DNA of 64,000 nucleotides from Nocardioides humi. GTDB lineage: Bacteria; Actinomycetota; Actinomycetes; Propionibacteriales; Nocardioidaceae. The stretch spans positions 5,698,501 through 5,762,500 of the forward strand of contig NZ_CP041146.1 of assembly GCF_006494775.1 (NCBI RefSeq), written 5' to 3'. This document shows positions 1 through 8,934 of the stretch, in pieces (positions within the stretch are counted from its first letter, which is position 1; each line of letters starts with the position of its first letter). The translations under genes were made by a program, and so were the position numbers. Below the pieces are notes generated by a model that saw only the letters and a program-made list of their open reading frames with translations, was not told the DNA's origin and ran no database searches.

Positions 1-81
1 CCCCGGCAACCCCGGTGACCCCGGCAACCCCGGCAACCCCGGTGACCCCGGCAACCCCGGTGACCCCGGCAACCCCGGTCG
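1..81. repeat. 9-bp tandem repeat at the left window edge
   Basis: Nine back-to-back 9-bp units of two types (ccccggcaa and ccccggtga) run from the first base to about position 81, with the last unit diverging. Read on the minus strand in one frame they encode alternating Gly-Val-Thr / Gly-Val-Ala triplets, preceded by a possible ATG at 86-88. On the plus strand one frame gives Pro-Ala-Thr / Pro-Val-Thr. Either could be the low-complexity end of a gene outside the window. I cannot tell which strand is coding, or whether it is coding at all. Confidence 0.6.
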
Positions 82-231
82 CGGTCATCGTGTGGCCCAG
101 AGCGCCGCCCGGACGCAGCTCGATCCGGTCGACCGTGGTCGCGAACCCGTCGGAGGCCCCACCACGAGCCGGTTTGCGGTCCTCGACATCGATCGATCAG
201 GAGACCGCGATCCTCTCCGGGACGTCGCGGC

Positions 232-1209
232 TCAACGCGACCGCGCCAGCCGCTCCCGTCCGTGGGGCGCGTGCCAGCCGGCGAGGTCGGGCCCCTTCGG
301 CACGATCCCGGTCGGGTTGATGTCCTCGTGCACGACGTAGTAGTGCCGCTTGATCTGCTCGAAGTCGATCGTCTCGCCGAACCCGGGCGTCTGGAACAGG
401 TCGCGCGCGTAGGCCCACAGCACCGGCATCTCGCTCAGCTTGTTGCGATTGCACTTGAAGTGCCCGTGGTAGACGGGGTCGAAGCGCACCAGGGTCGTGA
501 ACAGCCGCACATCGGCCTCGGTGATCGCCTCGCCCATCAGGTAGCGCCGGTCGGCGAGTCGCTCCTCGAGCCAGTCCAGCGCGGTCCAGAGCCGGTCGTA
601 CGCCGCGTCGTAGGCCTCCTGCGAGCCGGCGAACCCGCACCGGTACACGCCGTTGTTGACCTCGGTGAAGACCCGCCTCATCACCTCCTCCATCTCCTCG
701 CGGCAGTCGTCGGGCCACAGGTCCGGTGCGTCGGGCCGGTGGTGGTCGCGCCACTCGAAGAAGAGGTCGTGGGTGATCCACGGGAAGTCGTTGGTCACCA
801 CCGCCCTGGTCGGCACGTCGACCATCGCGGGCACGGTGATCCCGCGCGGATAGTCGGGGAAGCGCGCGAAGTAGGCCTGCTGGAGACGCTCGTAGCCGAG
901 CACCGGGTCCACGCCGCCGGGGTCGAGGTCGAAGGTCCAGCTCCGTACGTCGTGGGTCGGCCCGGTCAGCCCCAGCGAGACGACATCCTCGAGGCCGAGC
1001 AGGGTCCGCACGATGATCGCCCGGTTCGCCCAGGGGCAGGCCCGGGCCGCGACCAGCCGGTACCGGCCGGGCTCCACGGGCCAGGTCGGCACGTCGAGCT
1101 CGCCGCCGTCGTACGGGTCCTGGCTGTGGCCCTCGACCTTCGTGATCCGGTCGGGGATGTAGTTCATGTCCCGGTCGAAGGCCTTGCCCTTCGTGGCGTA
1201 CGTCGGCAC
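232..1209 (-). CDS. Glutathionyl-hydroquinone reductase-like (Xi-class GST) protein
   Basis: 325 residues, close to the usual length of the YqjG/EcmB/PcpF-type family. These enzymes remove a thiol adduct from hydroquinones. The catalytic CPWA motif is at residues 58-61 (nucleophile Cys58) in a thioredoxin-fold N-terminal half; the C-terminal half is the all-alpha GST domain. The characteristic ending with HEDINPTGIVPKGP is present. The start is GTG, preceded by a GAGGAGG ribosome site at about 1211-1218. Actinobacteria normally make mycothiol, not glutathione, so the physiological thiol is probably mycothiol (inference). It is divergent from the secreted-protein gene at 1367, with a 16-bp palindrome between them. 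Confidence 0.9.
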   Translation of the reverse strand: MPTYATKGKAFDRDMNYIPDRITKVEGHSQDPYDGGELDVPTWPVEPGRYRLVAARACPWANRAIIVRTLLGLEDVVSLGLTGPTHDVRSWTFDLDPGGVDPVLGYERLQQAYFARFPDYPRGITVPAMVDVPTRAVVTNDFPWITHDLFFEWRDHHRPDAPDLWPDDCREEMEEVMRRVFTEVNNGVYRCGFAGSQEAYDAAYDRLWTALDWLEERLADRRYLMGEAITEADVRLFTTLVRFDPVYHGHFKCNRNKLSEMPVLWAYARDLFQTPGFGETIDFEQIKRHYYVVHEDINPTGIVPKGPDLAGWHAPHGRERLARSR

Positions 1210-1277
1210 CCGCTCCTCCTCGTCGCAGTTCGGCTCTCCCGCCGAGGTTAGTGCCGCGACGCTCCCACGCTCACTTT

Positions 1278-1293
1278 GTTCATGGACATGAAC
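1278..1293. promoter_or_regulatory. 16-bp perfect palindrome between divergent genes
   Basis: GTTCATG-GA-CATGAAC is a perfect inverted repeat (7-bp arms, 2-bp spacer) in the roughly 157-bp gap between the reductase (minus) and the secreted protein (plus). An AT-rich TAAAAT that could be a -10 box follows at 1304-1309. Dyads of this shape are typical operators for dimeric repressors, but no regulator gene is adjacent and I cannot name the protein. Confidence 0.4.
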
Positions 1294-1366
1294 TCAAGTC
1301 CCATAAAATTCACGAATCAGGATCTGGTTCTTGACTCTGTGTGACCTGCGCCCTACGTTCCGGTCC

Positions 1367-3058
1367 ATGAACACGCTGTGCAGGTTGGTCGCCACGGCGG
1401 CCGCGACGGCCCTGTCCCTGACCGTGCTGGGCGCGGCGACCTCCTCGCCCGCGGCGGCCGCGGTGGGCGACGAGGTGATCGCCTGGGCCGAGGTCGAGGA
1501 CGGCGTGATCACCGGTGGCCCGGTCTTCAACTCCGGCGACCACGGCAACTTCTCCGGCACCGGCTCCTACACCTTCCGCGAGACCGGGATGACGTCCACG
1601 ATGACCGTGAACGCCCCGGTCGCCGGCGTCTACCCGATCCACATCCGGTACGCCGCCGGGCCGCTCGGCGCCGACGAGAACATCACCCGCTCGATGGGCC
1701 TGCTCACCAACGGCGGCGCCCGCCAGCAGCTGCAGTTCCCGATGACCAGCTTCGCGGACTGGGAGGCGTGGGACTTCGTGAGCTCCACGGTGACCCTCGC
1801 CGAGGGCCCGAACACGGTGGCGATCCAGTGCGACCGCGGGATCGACTTCTGCCGCCTCAACTTCGACGCGATCCAGGTCGGCGGCGCTGCTCCGGACCCG
1901 TGCGTGGCGACGGAGCCGGGCCCGGGCTACACGAGCCTGTTCGACGGCACGTTCGCGTCCTTCGACGGCTGGCGCAAGGCGGGCGGCGGCGGCTTCGGCC
2001 GGCAGACCGACTGCACCATCCGCAGCATCCGCGGCGCCGGCGCCACCTGGCTCACGCAGCAGCAGACCGGGCCGTACACCCTCCAGGTCGACTGGCGGCG
2101 CAACGACTCGAACGACGACTCGAGCGTCTACGTCGCCTCGAGCGCCCGCGGCGCGACCCCCACGGGCGGCTACCAGGTCCGGATCGGCGCCGAGACCGGC
2201 GGCATCCGGCCCACCGGCGGCGAGACCCAGGTCGCCGAGCCCGCCGCGCTGGCGAGCGCACTGCGCCCGGTCGGCGAGTGGAACACCTTCACGATCCGGG
2301 TCGCGAGCGACGAGGTCTCGGTCCACCTCAACGGCGTCCTGGTCAACACCCACCGTCCCGCGAGCCCCACCTCGCCCCACGGCTTCATCGGCCTCGAAAA
2401 CCGCAGCACCGGCGACACGGTCGACTTCCGGAGCATCCGGATCAGGCCCGGCGTCGACCCCGACCCGCCGGAGGTCGTCGACTCGACCACCGCGGTCGCC
2501 GTGTCCCCGGGCACGGCCCAGGTCCGGCGCGACACCGTGGCGGTGACGGCGACGGTGTCCTCGCCCGGCGCGACCCCGACCGGTCAGGTCGAGTTCTACG
2601 TCGGCGGCGTCAGGCAGTCCACCCTCCCGCTCGTCGACGGCACGGTGACCGCCAACGTCGGCCCCTTCGACACCGCCGGTACGACGACCGTCGAGGCGCG
2701 CTACCTCGGCGACGCCGCGACCCGGCCCAGCAGCAGCCCGGTCGCCGGCGTCGTGGTCCAGAGGGCCCCGTCCGTGCTGACCGTCTCGGTCAAGCCGAAG
2801 AAGGTCGTCGCGAAGCGGACCAGGGCCAAGGTGGTCGTCGCCGTCACCGCCCCGGGCGTGCTCCCGACCGGCACGGTCACCGTGACCGTCGGCAAGGCGA
2901 CCTCCACCGCCGTGCTCCAGGAGGGCCGGGCCGTCGTCAAGCTCAAGAAGATCAAGAAGACGGGCAAGGTCCGGGCCGCCGTGACCTACGCCGGCGACCC
3001 GGTCGCCGGGCCCGCTGCGGGCACGGCGACGGTCAAGGTGAAGCGGGCGAGGAGGTAG
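1367..3058 (+). CDS. Secreted protein with CBM6/35-like, DUF1080-like and Ig-like domains
   Basis: The ATG at 1367 begins a classical Sec signal peptide (Arg near the start, hydrophobic core, Ala-rich cleavage region ending near residue 32); an upstream in-frame TTG at 1331 would spoil it. The mature protein (564 residues in total) starts with a carbohydrate-binding-module-like beta-sandwich. Next comes a jelly-roll segment resembling DUF1080/3-keto-disaccharide hydrolase (SLFDGTF near residue 190, then EWNTFTIRV and IGLENR). Two Ig-like repeats follow; the last is very rich in Lys and ends in KVKRARR. The Lys-rich C-terminus resembles that of the partial secreted protein at 63.0 kb. Probably binds extracellular or wall polysaccharide; catalytic activity is not evident. 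No clear ribosome site is visible. Confidence 0.75.
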   Translation: MNTLCRLVATAAATALSLTVLGAATSSPAAAAVGDEVIAWAEVEDGVITGGPVFNSGDHGNFSGTGSYTFRETGMTSTMTVNAPVAGVYPIHIRYAAGPLGADENITRSMGLLTNGGARQQLQFPMTSFADWEAWDFVSSTVTLAEGPNTVAIQCDRGIDFCRLNFDAIQVGGAAPDPCVATEPGPGYTSLFDGTFASFDGWRKAGGGGFGRQTDCTIRSIRGAGATWLTQQQTGPYTLQVDWRRNDSNDDSSVYVASSARGATPTGGYQVRIGAETGGIRPTGGETQVAEPAALASALRPVGEWNTFTIRVASDEVSVHLNGVLVNTHRPASPTSPHGFIGLENRSTGDTVDFRSIRIRPGVDPDPPEVVDSTTAVAVSPGTAQVRRDTVAVTATVSSPGATPTGQVEFYVGGVRQSTLPLVDGTVTANVGPFDTAGTTTVEARYLGDAATRPSSSPVAGVVVQRAPSVLTVSVKPKKVVAKRTRAKVVVAVTAPGVLPTGTVTVTVGKATSTAVLQEGRAVVKLKKIKKTGKVRAAVTYAGDPVAGPAAGTATVKVKRARR

Positions 3059-3163
3059 GGGGAGCCGCGGTCGGCCCCGCGCGGCGGGGGTGGCCCCCGG
3101 TCGCGTCGTACCCCTCTGGAATGCTGACCCCTCCCCCGAGACACGGAGGAAGGTGGGGACGAC

Positions 3164-4663
3164 GTGAGCGAGATCGCCGGCGAGCTGGCGCGGGTCAAGG
3201 GCGCCTTCGCGCAGCCGACCCTGACCCTGCTCCACCAGCGGCAGGCGCCGGTCGTGATCACCATCTTCCGGGCGGCCTTCGGGCGCAACAACAAGCCGAT
3301 CCCGACGGCGCGGCTGCACACGCAGGTCGAGGAGCACCTCGCCGAGATCAGGCTGGCGGGGGAGACCGAGGTCCCGAGCGGCACCGGCAAGGAGACCTGC
3401 CAGCGCTGGATGCGCGGGCAGTGGCTGGTGCGCTCGCTCGACGAGCAGGGCAACGAGGTCTACTCGCTGACCTCGCACGCCCAGCAGGCGCTGGAGCTGG
3501 TCAAGAACCTCGCCCGCGACCGGGCCACGCTCAGCGAGCACCGGATCGCGACGATCCTGGGCACGGTACGACGCTTCAACTCCGAGGCGAACCCCGACCG
3601 CGGCGCCCGGGTGAGCCTCCTCAACGAGGAGATCGCGCGGCTCAAGGCCGAGCGCGACCGCCTGGTCGACGGCGCGGAGATGGTGAGCGCGACCGAGGAC
3701 TACATGGTCGAGGGCTTCACCGAGCTGCTCTCCCTGATCAGCGCGCTGCCGAGCGACTTCGCGCGCGTGGAGGAGAGGTTCGCGACGATCCGCGGCGAGA
3801 TCCTCGCGGCCTTCCGGGCCGAGGACCGGCCGGCCGGCGAGGTGATCGACGAGTACCTCGCGCGGGCCGACTCCCTGATGACCGCGACCCACGAGGGCCG
3901 GGCCTTCGAGGGGGCGTTCGCGCTGCTGCGCGACGACGCGCTGGTGACCCAGCTGCGGGAGGACCTGACGGCGCTGCTCGAGCACCCGCTGTCCGACGGC
4001 ATCCTCGGCGAGGCCGACCGGGCCGAGCTGCGCGGCACGGTGCGGCTGGTGCGCGACGGGCTCGACCGGGTGCTGGCGCAGCGCAGTCGGGTGACCGCGA
4101 CGCTCAAGGAGTACATCGTCTCCCACGACGCCGCCCGCGACCGCGAGCTCGAGCAGACCCTGCGCCAGGTCGAGTCCGAGCTGATGACCTGGATGGCCGA
4201 GACCGGCCCGCGGGCCACCCACGACGTCTCCCTGCTGCCGAGCCGGGTCGGCATCGACCATCTCCGCGAGCGCTTCCACGACCCGGCCGACGACGTCCTG
4301 TCCGACCGGATCAGCGCCGCCGACCCCGCCGACGCGCCCGGGCTCTCGCTCGCCGCGCTGATGGCGCAGGGCGGCCCCCAGCTGGGCTCGCTGCGCCGGC
4401 GCCTCGACGACGCGCTGCGCGACCTGCTCCCCGCCGGCTCGCTCGGCGAGCTGTTCGAGACGCTTGAGCCGTCCCTGCGCCGGCCGGTGGAGATCTTCGG
4501 CCTGCTCCACCTGGCGGCCAACCGCGACCTGCGGACCGAGGACGACGAGCTGGAGTCCTTCGCCGCCGTACGACCGGACGGGACAGAGCGCACCTTCGCG
4601 GTGCCGCGGACGCCGCTGCCCGACCCCGACCTCGACCTCGACCGTGAGGAGTCCAACGCATGA
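3164..4663 (+). CDS. jetA: JetA/MksF-like kleisin subunit (DUF3375)
   Basis: 499 residues, the expected size for DUF3375, the kleisin-like subunit of Wadjet (JetA) and MksBEF (MksF) SMC complexes. It joins the JetB and JetC subunits. It is largely predicted helical, with an N-terminal winged-helix-like region and long central helices. GTG start with GGAGGAAGG at about 3145-3153. Its stop overlaps the jetB start (ATGA), so the three genes are translationally coupled. The assignment rests on protein character plus the diagnostic DUF3375-DUF4194-SMC gene order. Confidence 0.88.
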   Translation: MSEIAGELARVKGAFAQPTLTLLHQRQAPVVITIFRAAFGRNNKPIPTARLHTQVEEHLAEIRLAGETEVPSGTGKETCQRWMRGQWLVRSLDEQGNEVYSLTSHAQQALELVKNLARDRATLSEHRIATILGTVRRFNSEANPDRGARVSLLNEEIARLKAERDRLVDGAEMVSATEDYMVEGFTELLSLISALPSDFARVEERFATIRGEILAAFRAEDRPAGEVIDEYLARADSLMTATHEGRAFEGAFALLRDDALVTQLREDLTALLEHPLSDGILGEADRAELRGTVRLVRDGLDRVLAQRSRVTATLKEYIVSHDAARDRELEQTLRQVESELMTWMAETGPRATHDVSLLPSRVGIDHLRERFHDPADDVLSDRISAADPADAPGLSLAALMAQGGPQLGSLRRRLDDALRDLLPAGSLGELFETLEPSLRRPVEIFGLLHLAANRDLRTEDDELESFAAVRPDGTERTFAVPRTPLPDPDLDLDREESNA

Positions 4664-5373
4664 GTGTCGACACCGAGATCGAGTCGGGGTACGACGAGGT
4701 CGAGGACTTCGAGGTCGTCGACGAGCACTCCGTGTCCCTCTTCGAGGGCGACGAGGGCGGCCTGGAGTACGCCCAGCGGCAGGCGCTGGTCGCGCTCCTC
4801 AAGCAGCGGTTCATCAGCGCCCGCACCCACCCGCGCGACTGGCAGGTGCTCGTCGACGACGAGCGCGTGCTCCGCTCCCGCCTCAACGACCTCTTCCTCG
4901 ACCTCCAGGTCGACCGCGAGCGCGAGGTGGCCTGGAAGCGCCAGGCCAGCGCGGAGGGCGGTGGGCGGTTCCCGACCCTGCTCCACGACACGGCGTGGTC
5001 GCGGGAGGAGACGCTGGTGCTGGTCCACCTCCGCGACCGGCTGCGCGCCGGGCTCGCCGGCGGCGACGCGCGCGTCTTCGTCGACCGCGACGACATCCTC
5101 GACTACGTCGCCAGCTACCGCCCCGCGCACGCCACCGACGAGTCCGGCGACGAGAAGCGCGCCCGCAACGCGGTCACCAGCATCGTCAAGGCCGGGCTCC
5201 TCATCGCCACCGCCTCGGAGGAGCGCTTCGAGATCAGCGAGGCCGTCGAGCCGCTGCTGCCCCTCGAGCTGCTGCAGGAGCTCCTCGAGGCCCTGCAGCA
5301 GGCCAACGGCACGGCCACCGCGCCCGAGGCCGAGGCGGGCGAGGCCGACCTGTTCGAGGAGGACGCCGGATGA
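4660..5373 (+). CDS. jetB: JetB/MksE-like subunit (DUF4194)
   Basis: 237 residues, matching DUF4194 (JetB/MksE), the small winged-helix (KITE-like) subunit that bridges the kleisin and the SMC ATPase. The N-terminus is very acidic. The core carries the QALVALLKQRFISARTHP-type helix and a winged-helix segment, and the C-terminus is acidic and Ala/Glu rich. It overlaps jetA by 4 nt and jetC by 4 nt (ATGA in both), so subunit stoichiometry is probably set by coupled translation. Confidence 0.88.
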   Translation: MSVDTEIESGYDEVEDFEVVDEHSVSLFEGDEGGLEYAQRQALVALLKQRFISARTHPRDWQVLVDDERVLRSRLNDLFLDLQVDREREVAWKRQASAEGGGRFPTLLHDTAWSREETLVLVHLRDRLRAGLAGGDARVFVDRDDILDYVASYRPAHATDESGDEKRARNAVTSIVKAGLLIATASEERFEISEAVEPLLPLELLQELLEALQQANGTATAPEAEAGEADLFEEDAG

Positions 5374-8300
5374 GCATCGACGAGGCCGAGCAGATCGACG
5401 AGTCGACCGCCGACGGGCTGTTCGCGGAGCAGGCCGTCGCCGCGCCGGTCGACGACACCGTGCAGTGGCGAGCCTCCCTGCTGCAGCTGGTCAACTGGGG
5501 CGGCTTCGGCGGCCTCACGACGGTGCCGCTGTCGGGCGACGCGACGATGATCTCCGGCGCCTCCGGCGTCGGGAAGAGCACCATCCTCGACGCCTACACG
5601 GCGCTGATGATGCCCTCCGACACCAAGTTCAACGGCGCCTCCAACGACGCCGTCGCCGGCCGCGCCCGCAGCGCCGGCCAGCGCAACCTGCTGTCCTACC
5701 TCCGCGGTGCCGTCGACGTCGTCGACGACCCCAGGACCGGTCGTCCCGTCGAGCAGCTGCTGCGCGGCAGGAACGCCGACACCTGGGGCGCGGTCGCGAT
5801 GACCTTCGTCAGCGACCAGGGCGGCCGGTTCACCGCGCTGCGCACCTACTACGTGCCCCGCCGCGCCTCCCGCTCCGGCGACGTCCTCATGCAGATGTGG
5901 ACCCACGAGGGCACCCTGCCGCTCGACAAGCTCGAGGCCGCCGTCCCCGAGAAGTTCCACGCCAACACGATCAAGAAGCTGTTCCCCGGCGTCCGGGTGC
6001 ACCGCACGTACGCCGAGTTCTCGGCCGTGCTCCACGCCCGGCTCGGCATCGGCGCCAACGGCGACGGCGCCAAGGCGCTGCGGCTGCTGGCCCGGATCCA
6101 GGCCGGCAACCAGGTCCGCAGCGTCGACGAGCTCTACAAGGACATGGTCCTGGAGCGCCCCGCCACGTACGCCGCCGCCGACCGCGCGATCGAGCACTTC
6201 GACGACCTCGACGCCGCCCACGCCGCGATGCGCACCGAGCAGCAGAAGCTCGAGCTCCTCGAGCCGATCACCGAGATGCACGAGCGGCGTACGGCCGCCG
6301 CCCGGCGCCTCGCCGAGCTCGACTCCTACGGCATCACCCTGAGCGGCGACGAGACGCCGCTGCGGTACTGGCTGCTGCGCACCCACCTGCGGCTGATCGA
6401 GACCGCGGTCGCCGCCAACCGCGACGCCCGCGCGGCGACCGTGCAGGCGCTGGCCGCGGCGCAGGCGGCCGAGCTCCAGCTGACCGGCGATCTCGACGCG
6501 GCCAAGGAGGCCCACCGGGCCGCGGGCGGCGGCGACCTCCAGGCGCTCGCCTCGCTCGCCGACGCCGAGCGGATCCTGCGCGAGGAGCGCGGCAACCGCC
6601 TCGCCGAGCTCGAGGAGCGGGTCTACCCGCTGGTCGGGCTCACCGACCCGATCGACTCAGGCGCCCCGGACCTGGAGTCGGCATTGGACAATGTCGGCGC
6701 GTTCACCGTCCTGCAGGAGCAGGCCCGCGAGCGTCTGGCCACGGGGGAGCGGGAGCAGGCCCGGCTGCGCGCCGAGCGGGAGACGGTGCTGCGCGAGCAG
6801 CAGTTCCCGCTCACCCAGGAGCAGTCCGTCCTCAAGCAGGAGCGGGCCTCGCTCGAGAGCCGCGCCGGGCGGGTGCCGTCGTACCTCCACGACCTGCGCA
6901 CCGCCGTGGCCCGCGCCAGCGGGCTCGCCGTCGACGAGCTGCCGTTCGTCGCCGAGCTGGTCGACGTCGCGCCCGAGGAGGCGCGCTGGCGCACCGCCGT
7001 CGAGACCGTCCTCGGCGGCAGCGCCCGGATGATGCTGGTCCCGCTCGACCGGCTCTCGGAGTTCTCCGCGGCGATCGACGACCTGCGGCTGCCCGCGCGG
7101 CTGACCTTCCAGGGGGTCGAGCTCGACCTGCCCGGCACCGGGCCGTCCGACCCGGAGCGGATCGCCGGCAAGCTGCTCTTCAAGGACTCCCCGTTCGCCG
7201 GCTGGGTCCAGCAGCACGTCGAGGAGCCGGCCCGCAACGCCCTGTGCGTGGACAGCGCGGCCGAGCTGGACGGCCCCGGCTTCCGGGTCACCGTCGCCGG
7301 CCAGACCCGCAACGGGCGGCGCGGCGCGCACGGCCGCAACGACACCCGCAACATCATCGGCTTCTCCAGCGAGGAGGCGATCGCCGAGATCGACGCCCAG
7401 CTCGCCGGCGTCGAGCAGCGGCTCGGCGAGATCGACGGCCGGCTCGCCGAGCTGGGCCGGCGCTCCGGGCTGCTCGACCTCCAGCGCAAGGCGTACGAGG
7501 CGATCGTCATGGTGCGCTTCGACGACGTCGACGTCGCGGGCAGCGACCGCCGCATCGCCGACCTGGAGGACCGGCGGGCCGCCATCCTGGCCTCCGACGA
7601 CCGGCTCCAGGTGCTGCAGGCCCAGATCGACGAGCTCGAGGACGGGCTGGGCCAGGCGCGCAAGGAGCGCTTCTCCCTGGAGCAGCGCAAGGACCGGCTC
7701 AACGCCGACCACGGCGAGCTCGCCGACGCCGAGGACGTCATCAAGGACCGGGTGATCGCCGTCGAGGACGCCGGCGCCGTGGTGCTCAGCGAGGAGCAGG
7801 ACGCCGCGCTGACCGCCGACTTCGCCGCGGCCGCCGCACCCGCCGACCCCGACGACCTCGACCGGTTCCTGGAGAACTCCCAGCGTCTCGGCGAGCGGCT
7901 GCGCACCGCGCTCGCCGACGCCGAGGCGGAGATCCGGCGCTGCGACGACGACCTCGGCACCATCTTCCGCAGCTACAAGTTCACCTGGGACTCGCCCAAC
8001 CTCGGCGCGACCGCCGAGTCGTACCCCGACTACGCCCGGATCCTCGACGAGATCCGCGGCAAGGGTCTCGCCGCGCGGCGCTCGGAGTGGCGCCGGCGGC
8101 TCACCGAGTGGAGCGGCCAGGACCTCGTGCCGCTGCTCGGCGCCATGTCGGCGTCGGTGGAGGAGATCGAGGACCGGCTCGAGCCGATCAACGCGATCCT
8201 GCGGCGACTGGAGTTCGGCGCCTCCGGCGACCGGCTGCGGATCCGGCTGCGCCGCCTCGCCCCCGCCCACGTCCAGGCGTTCATGAAGGACCTGCGTGCC

Positions 8301-8870
8301 CTGTCCTCCGGCGCCACGACCGAGCTGCGGGAGGAGGACCTCGAGCGCAGGTTCGCCGAGCTCAGCCGGTTCATGCGCCAGCTCCGCAAGCCCGACCAGG
8401 CCGTGGGCGACAGCGCGGCCGGCTCCGGCGACCGCGACCGCCTGCTCGACGTACGCCGCCACGTCGAGATCAGCGCCGAGCGCTACGACCCCCTCACCGG
8501 CGAGCTGCGCGCGACGTACCGGACGCTGGGCGAGAAGTCCGGCGGCGAGAGCCAGGAGCTGGTGGCGTTCATCGTCGGCTCCGCGCTCCGGTTCCGGCTC
8601 GGCGACGAGATGCGGTCCCGGCCGCGGTTCGCGCCGGTCTTCCTCGACGAGGGCTTCGTGAAGGCCGACTCCGAGTTCGCCGGCCGCGCCGTCGAGGCGT
8701 GGAAGGGCCTCGGCTTCCAGCTGATCATCGGCGTCCCCCTCGACAAGGTGACCGGCCTGGAGCCGCACATGGACGAGCTCCTCGCGATCACCAAGAACAC
8801 CACGACCCACCAGTCGTGGATCACGCCGATCACCGACGCGGTGGAGGAGGACGACGCGGAGCAGGGGTGA
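5370..8870 (+). CDS. jetC: JetC/MksB-like SMC ATPase
   Basis: 1166 residues with SMC-type organisation. The Walker A GASGVGKST is at 63-71 in the N-terminal head, followed by the DAYTALMMPSDTKFNGASN segment typical of JetC. Two long Ala/Glu/Arg/Leu-rich coiled-coil stretches flank a globular hinge-like region around residues 500-680. The C-terminal head has the signature SGGES near 1057-1061 and Walker B VFLDEG (Asp1093-Glu1094). The ATG overlaps the jetB stop. In Wadjet systems JetABC extrudes plasmid DNA and the TOPRIM nuclease JetD cuts it; jetD should come next but is absent here. The complex may instead be an MksBEF-like condensin, or may use a nuclease encoded elsewhere. Confidence 0.9.
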   Translation: MSIDEAEQIDESTADGLFAEQAVAAPVDDTVQWRASLLQLVNWGGFGGLTTVPLSGDATMISGASGVGKSTILDAYTALMMPSDTKFNGASNDAVAGRARSAGQRNLLSYLRGAVDVVDDPRTGRPVEQLLRGRNADTWGAVAMTFVSDQGGRFTALRTYYVPRRASRSGDVLMQMWTHEGTLPLDKLEAAVPEKFHANTIKKLFPGVRVHRTYAEFSAVLHARLGIGANGDGAKALRLLARIQAGNQVRSVDELYKDMVLERPATYAAADRAIEHFDDLDAAHAAMRTEQQKLELLEPITEMHERRTAAARRLAELDSYGITLSGDETPLRYWLLRTHLRLIETAVAANRDARAATVQALAAAQAAELQLTGDLDAAKEAHRAAGGGDLQALASLADAERILREERGNRLAELEERVYPLVGLTDPIDSGAPDLESALDNVGAFTVLQEQARERLATGEREQARLRAERETVLREQQFPLTQEQSVLKQERASLESRAGRVPSYLHDLRTAVARASGLAVDELPFVAELVDVAPEEARWRTAVETVLGGSARMMLVPLDRLSEFSAAIDDLRLPARLTFQGVELDLPGTGPSDPERIAGKLLFKDSPFAGWVQQHVEEPARNALCVDSAAELDGPGFRVTVAGQTRNGRRGAHGRNDTRNIIGFSSEEAIAEIDAQLAGVEQRLGEIDGRLAELGRRSGLLDLQRKAYEAIVMVRFDDVDVAGSDRRIADLEDRRAAILASDDRLQVLQAQIDELEDGLGQARKERFSLEQRKDRLNADHGELADAEDVIKDRVIAVEDAGAVVLSEEQDAALTADFAAAAAPADPDDLDRFLENSQRLGERLRTALADAEAEIRRCDDDLGTIFRSYKFTWDSPNLGATAESYPDYARILDEIRGKGLAARRSEWRRRLTEWSGQDLVPLLGAMSASVEEIEDRLEPINAILRRLEFGASGDRLRIRLRRLAPAHVQAFMKDLRALSSGATTELREEDLERRFAELSRFMRQLRKPDQAVGDSAAGSGDRDRLLDVRRHVEISAERYDPLTGELRATYRTLGEKSGGESQELVAFIVGSALRFRLGDEMRSRPRFAPVFLDEGFVKADSEFAGRAVEAWKGLGFQLIIGVPLDKVTGLEPHMDELLAITKNTTTHQSWITPITDAVEEDDAEQG

Positions 8871-8890
8871 CGACGCCTGGGGATGCACAG

Positions 8891-8934
8891 CGAGCCGTCA
8901 GGGGTCGCCGTCGTCCGCGCCGGGTGACGGCTCG
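8891..8934. terminator. Hairpin between convergent jetC and the membrane-protein gene
   Basis: CGAGCCGTCA (8891-8900) and TGACGGCTCG (8925-8934) form a perfect 10-bp stem around a 24-nt GC-rich loop. It lies between the jetC stop and the stop of the opposite-strand gene. There is no T-tract, as is usual in high-GC actinobacteria. A bidirectional terminator is the simplest reading. Confidence 0.55.

Noticed and set aside
1310..4510. Long open frames opposite the secreted-protein and jetA genes (and similar long antisense frames at 25241-30580, 6657-8888 and 11187-12443)
   Set aside because: They are produced by G/C-rich third positions of the real genes. Their translations are Arg/Ala/Pro-rich and low in complexity, with no motif or ribosome site.
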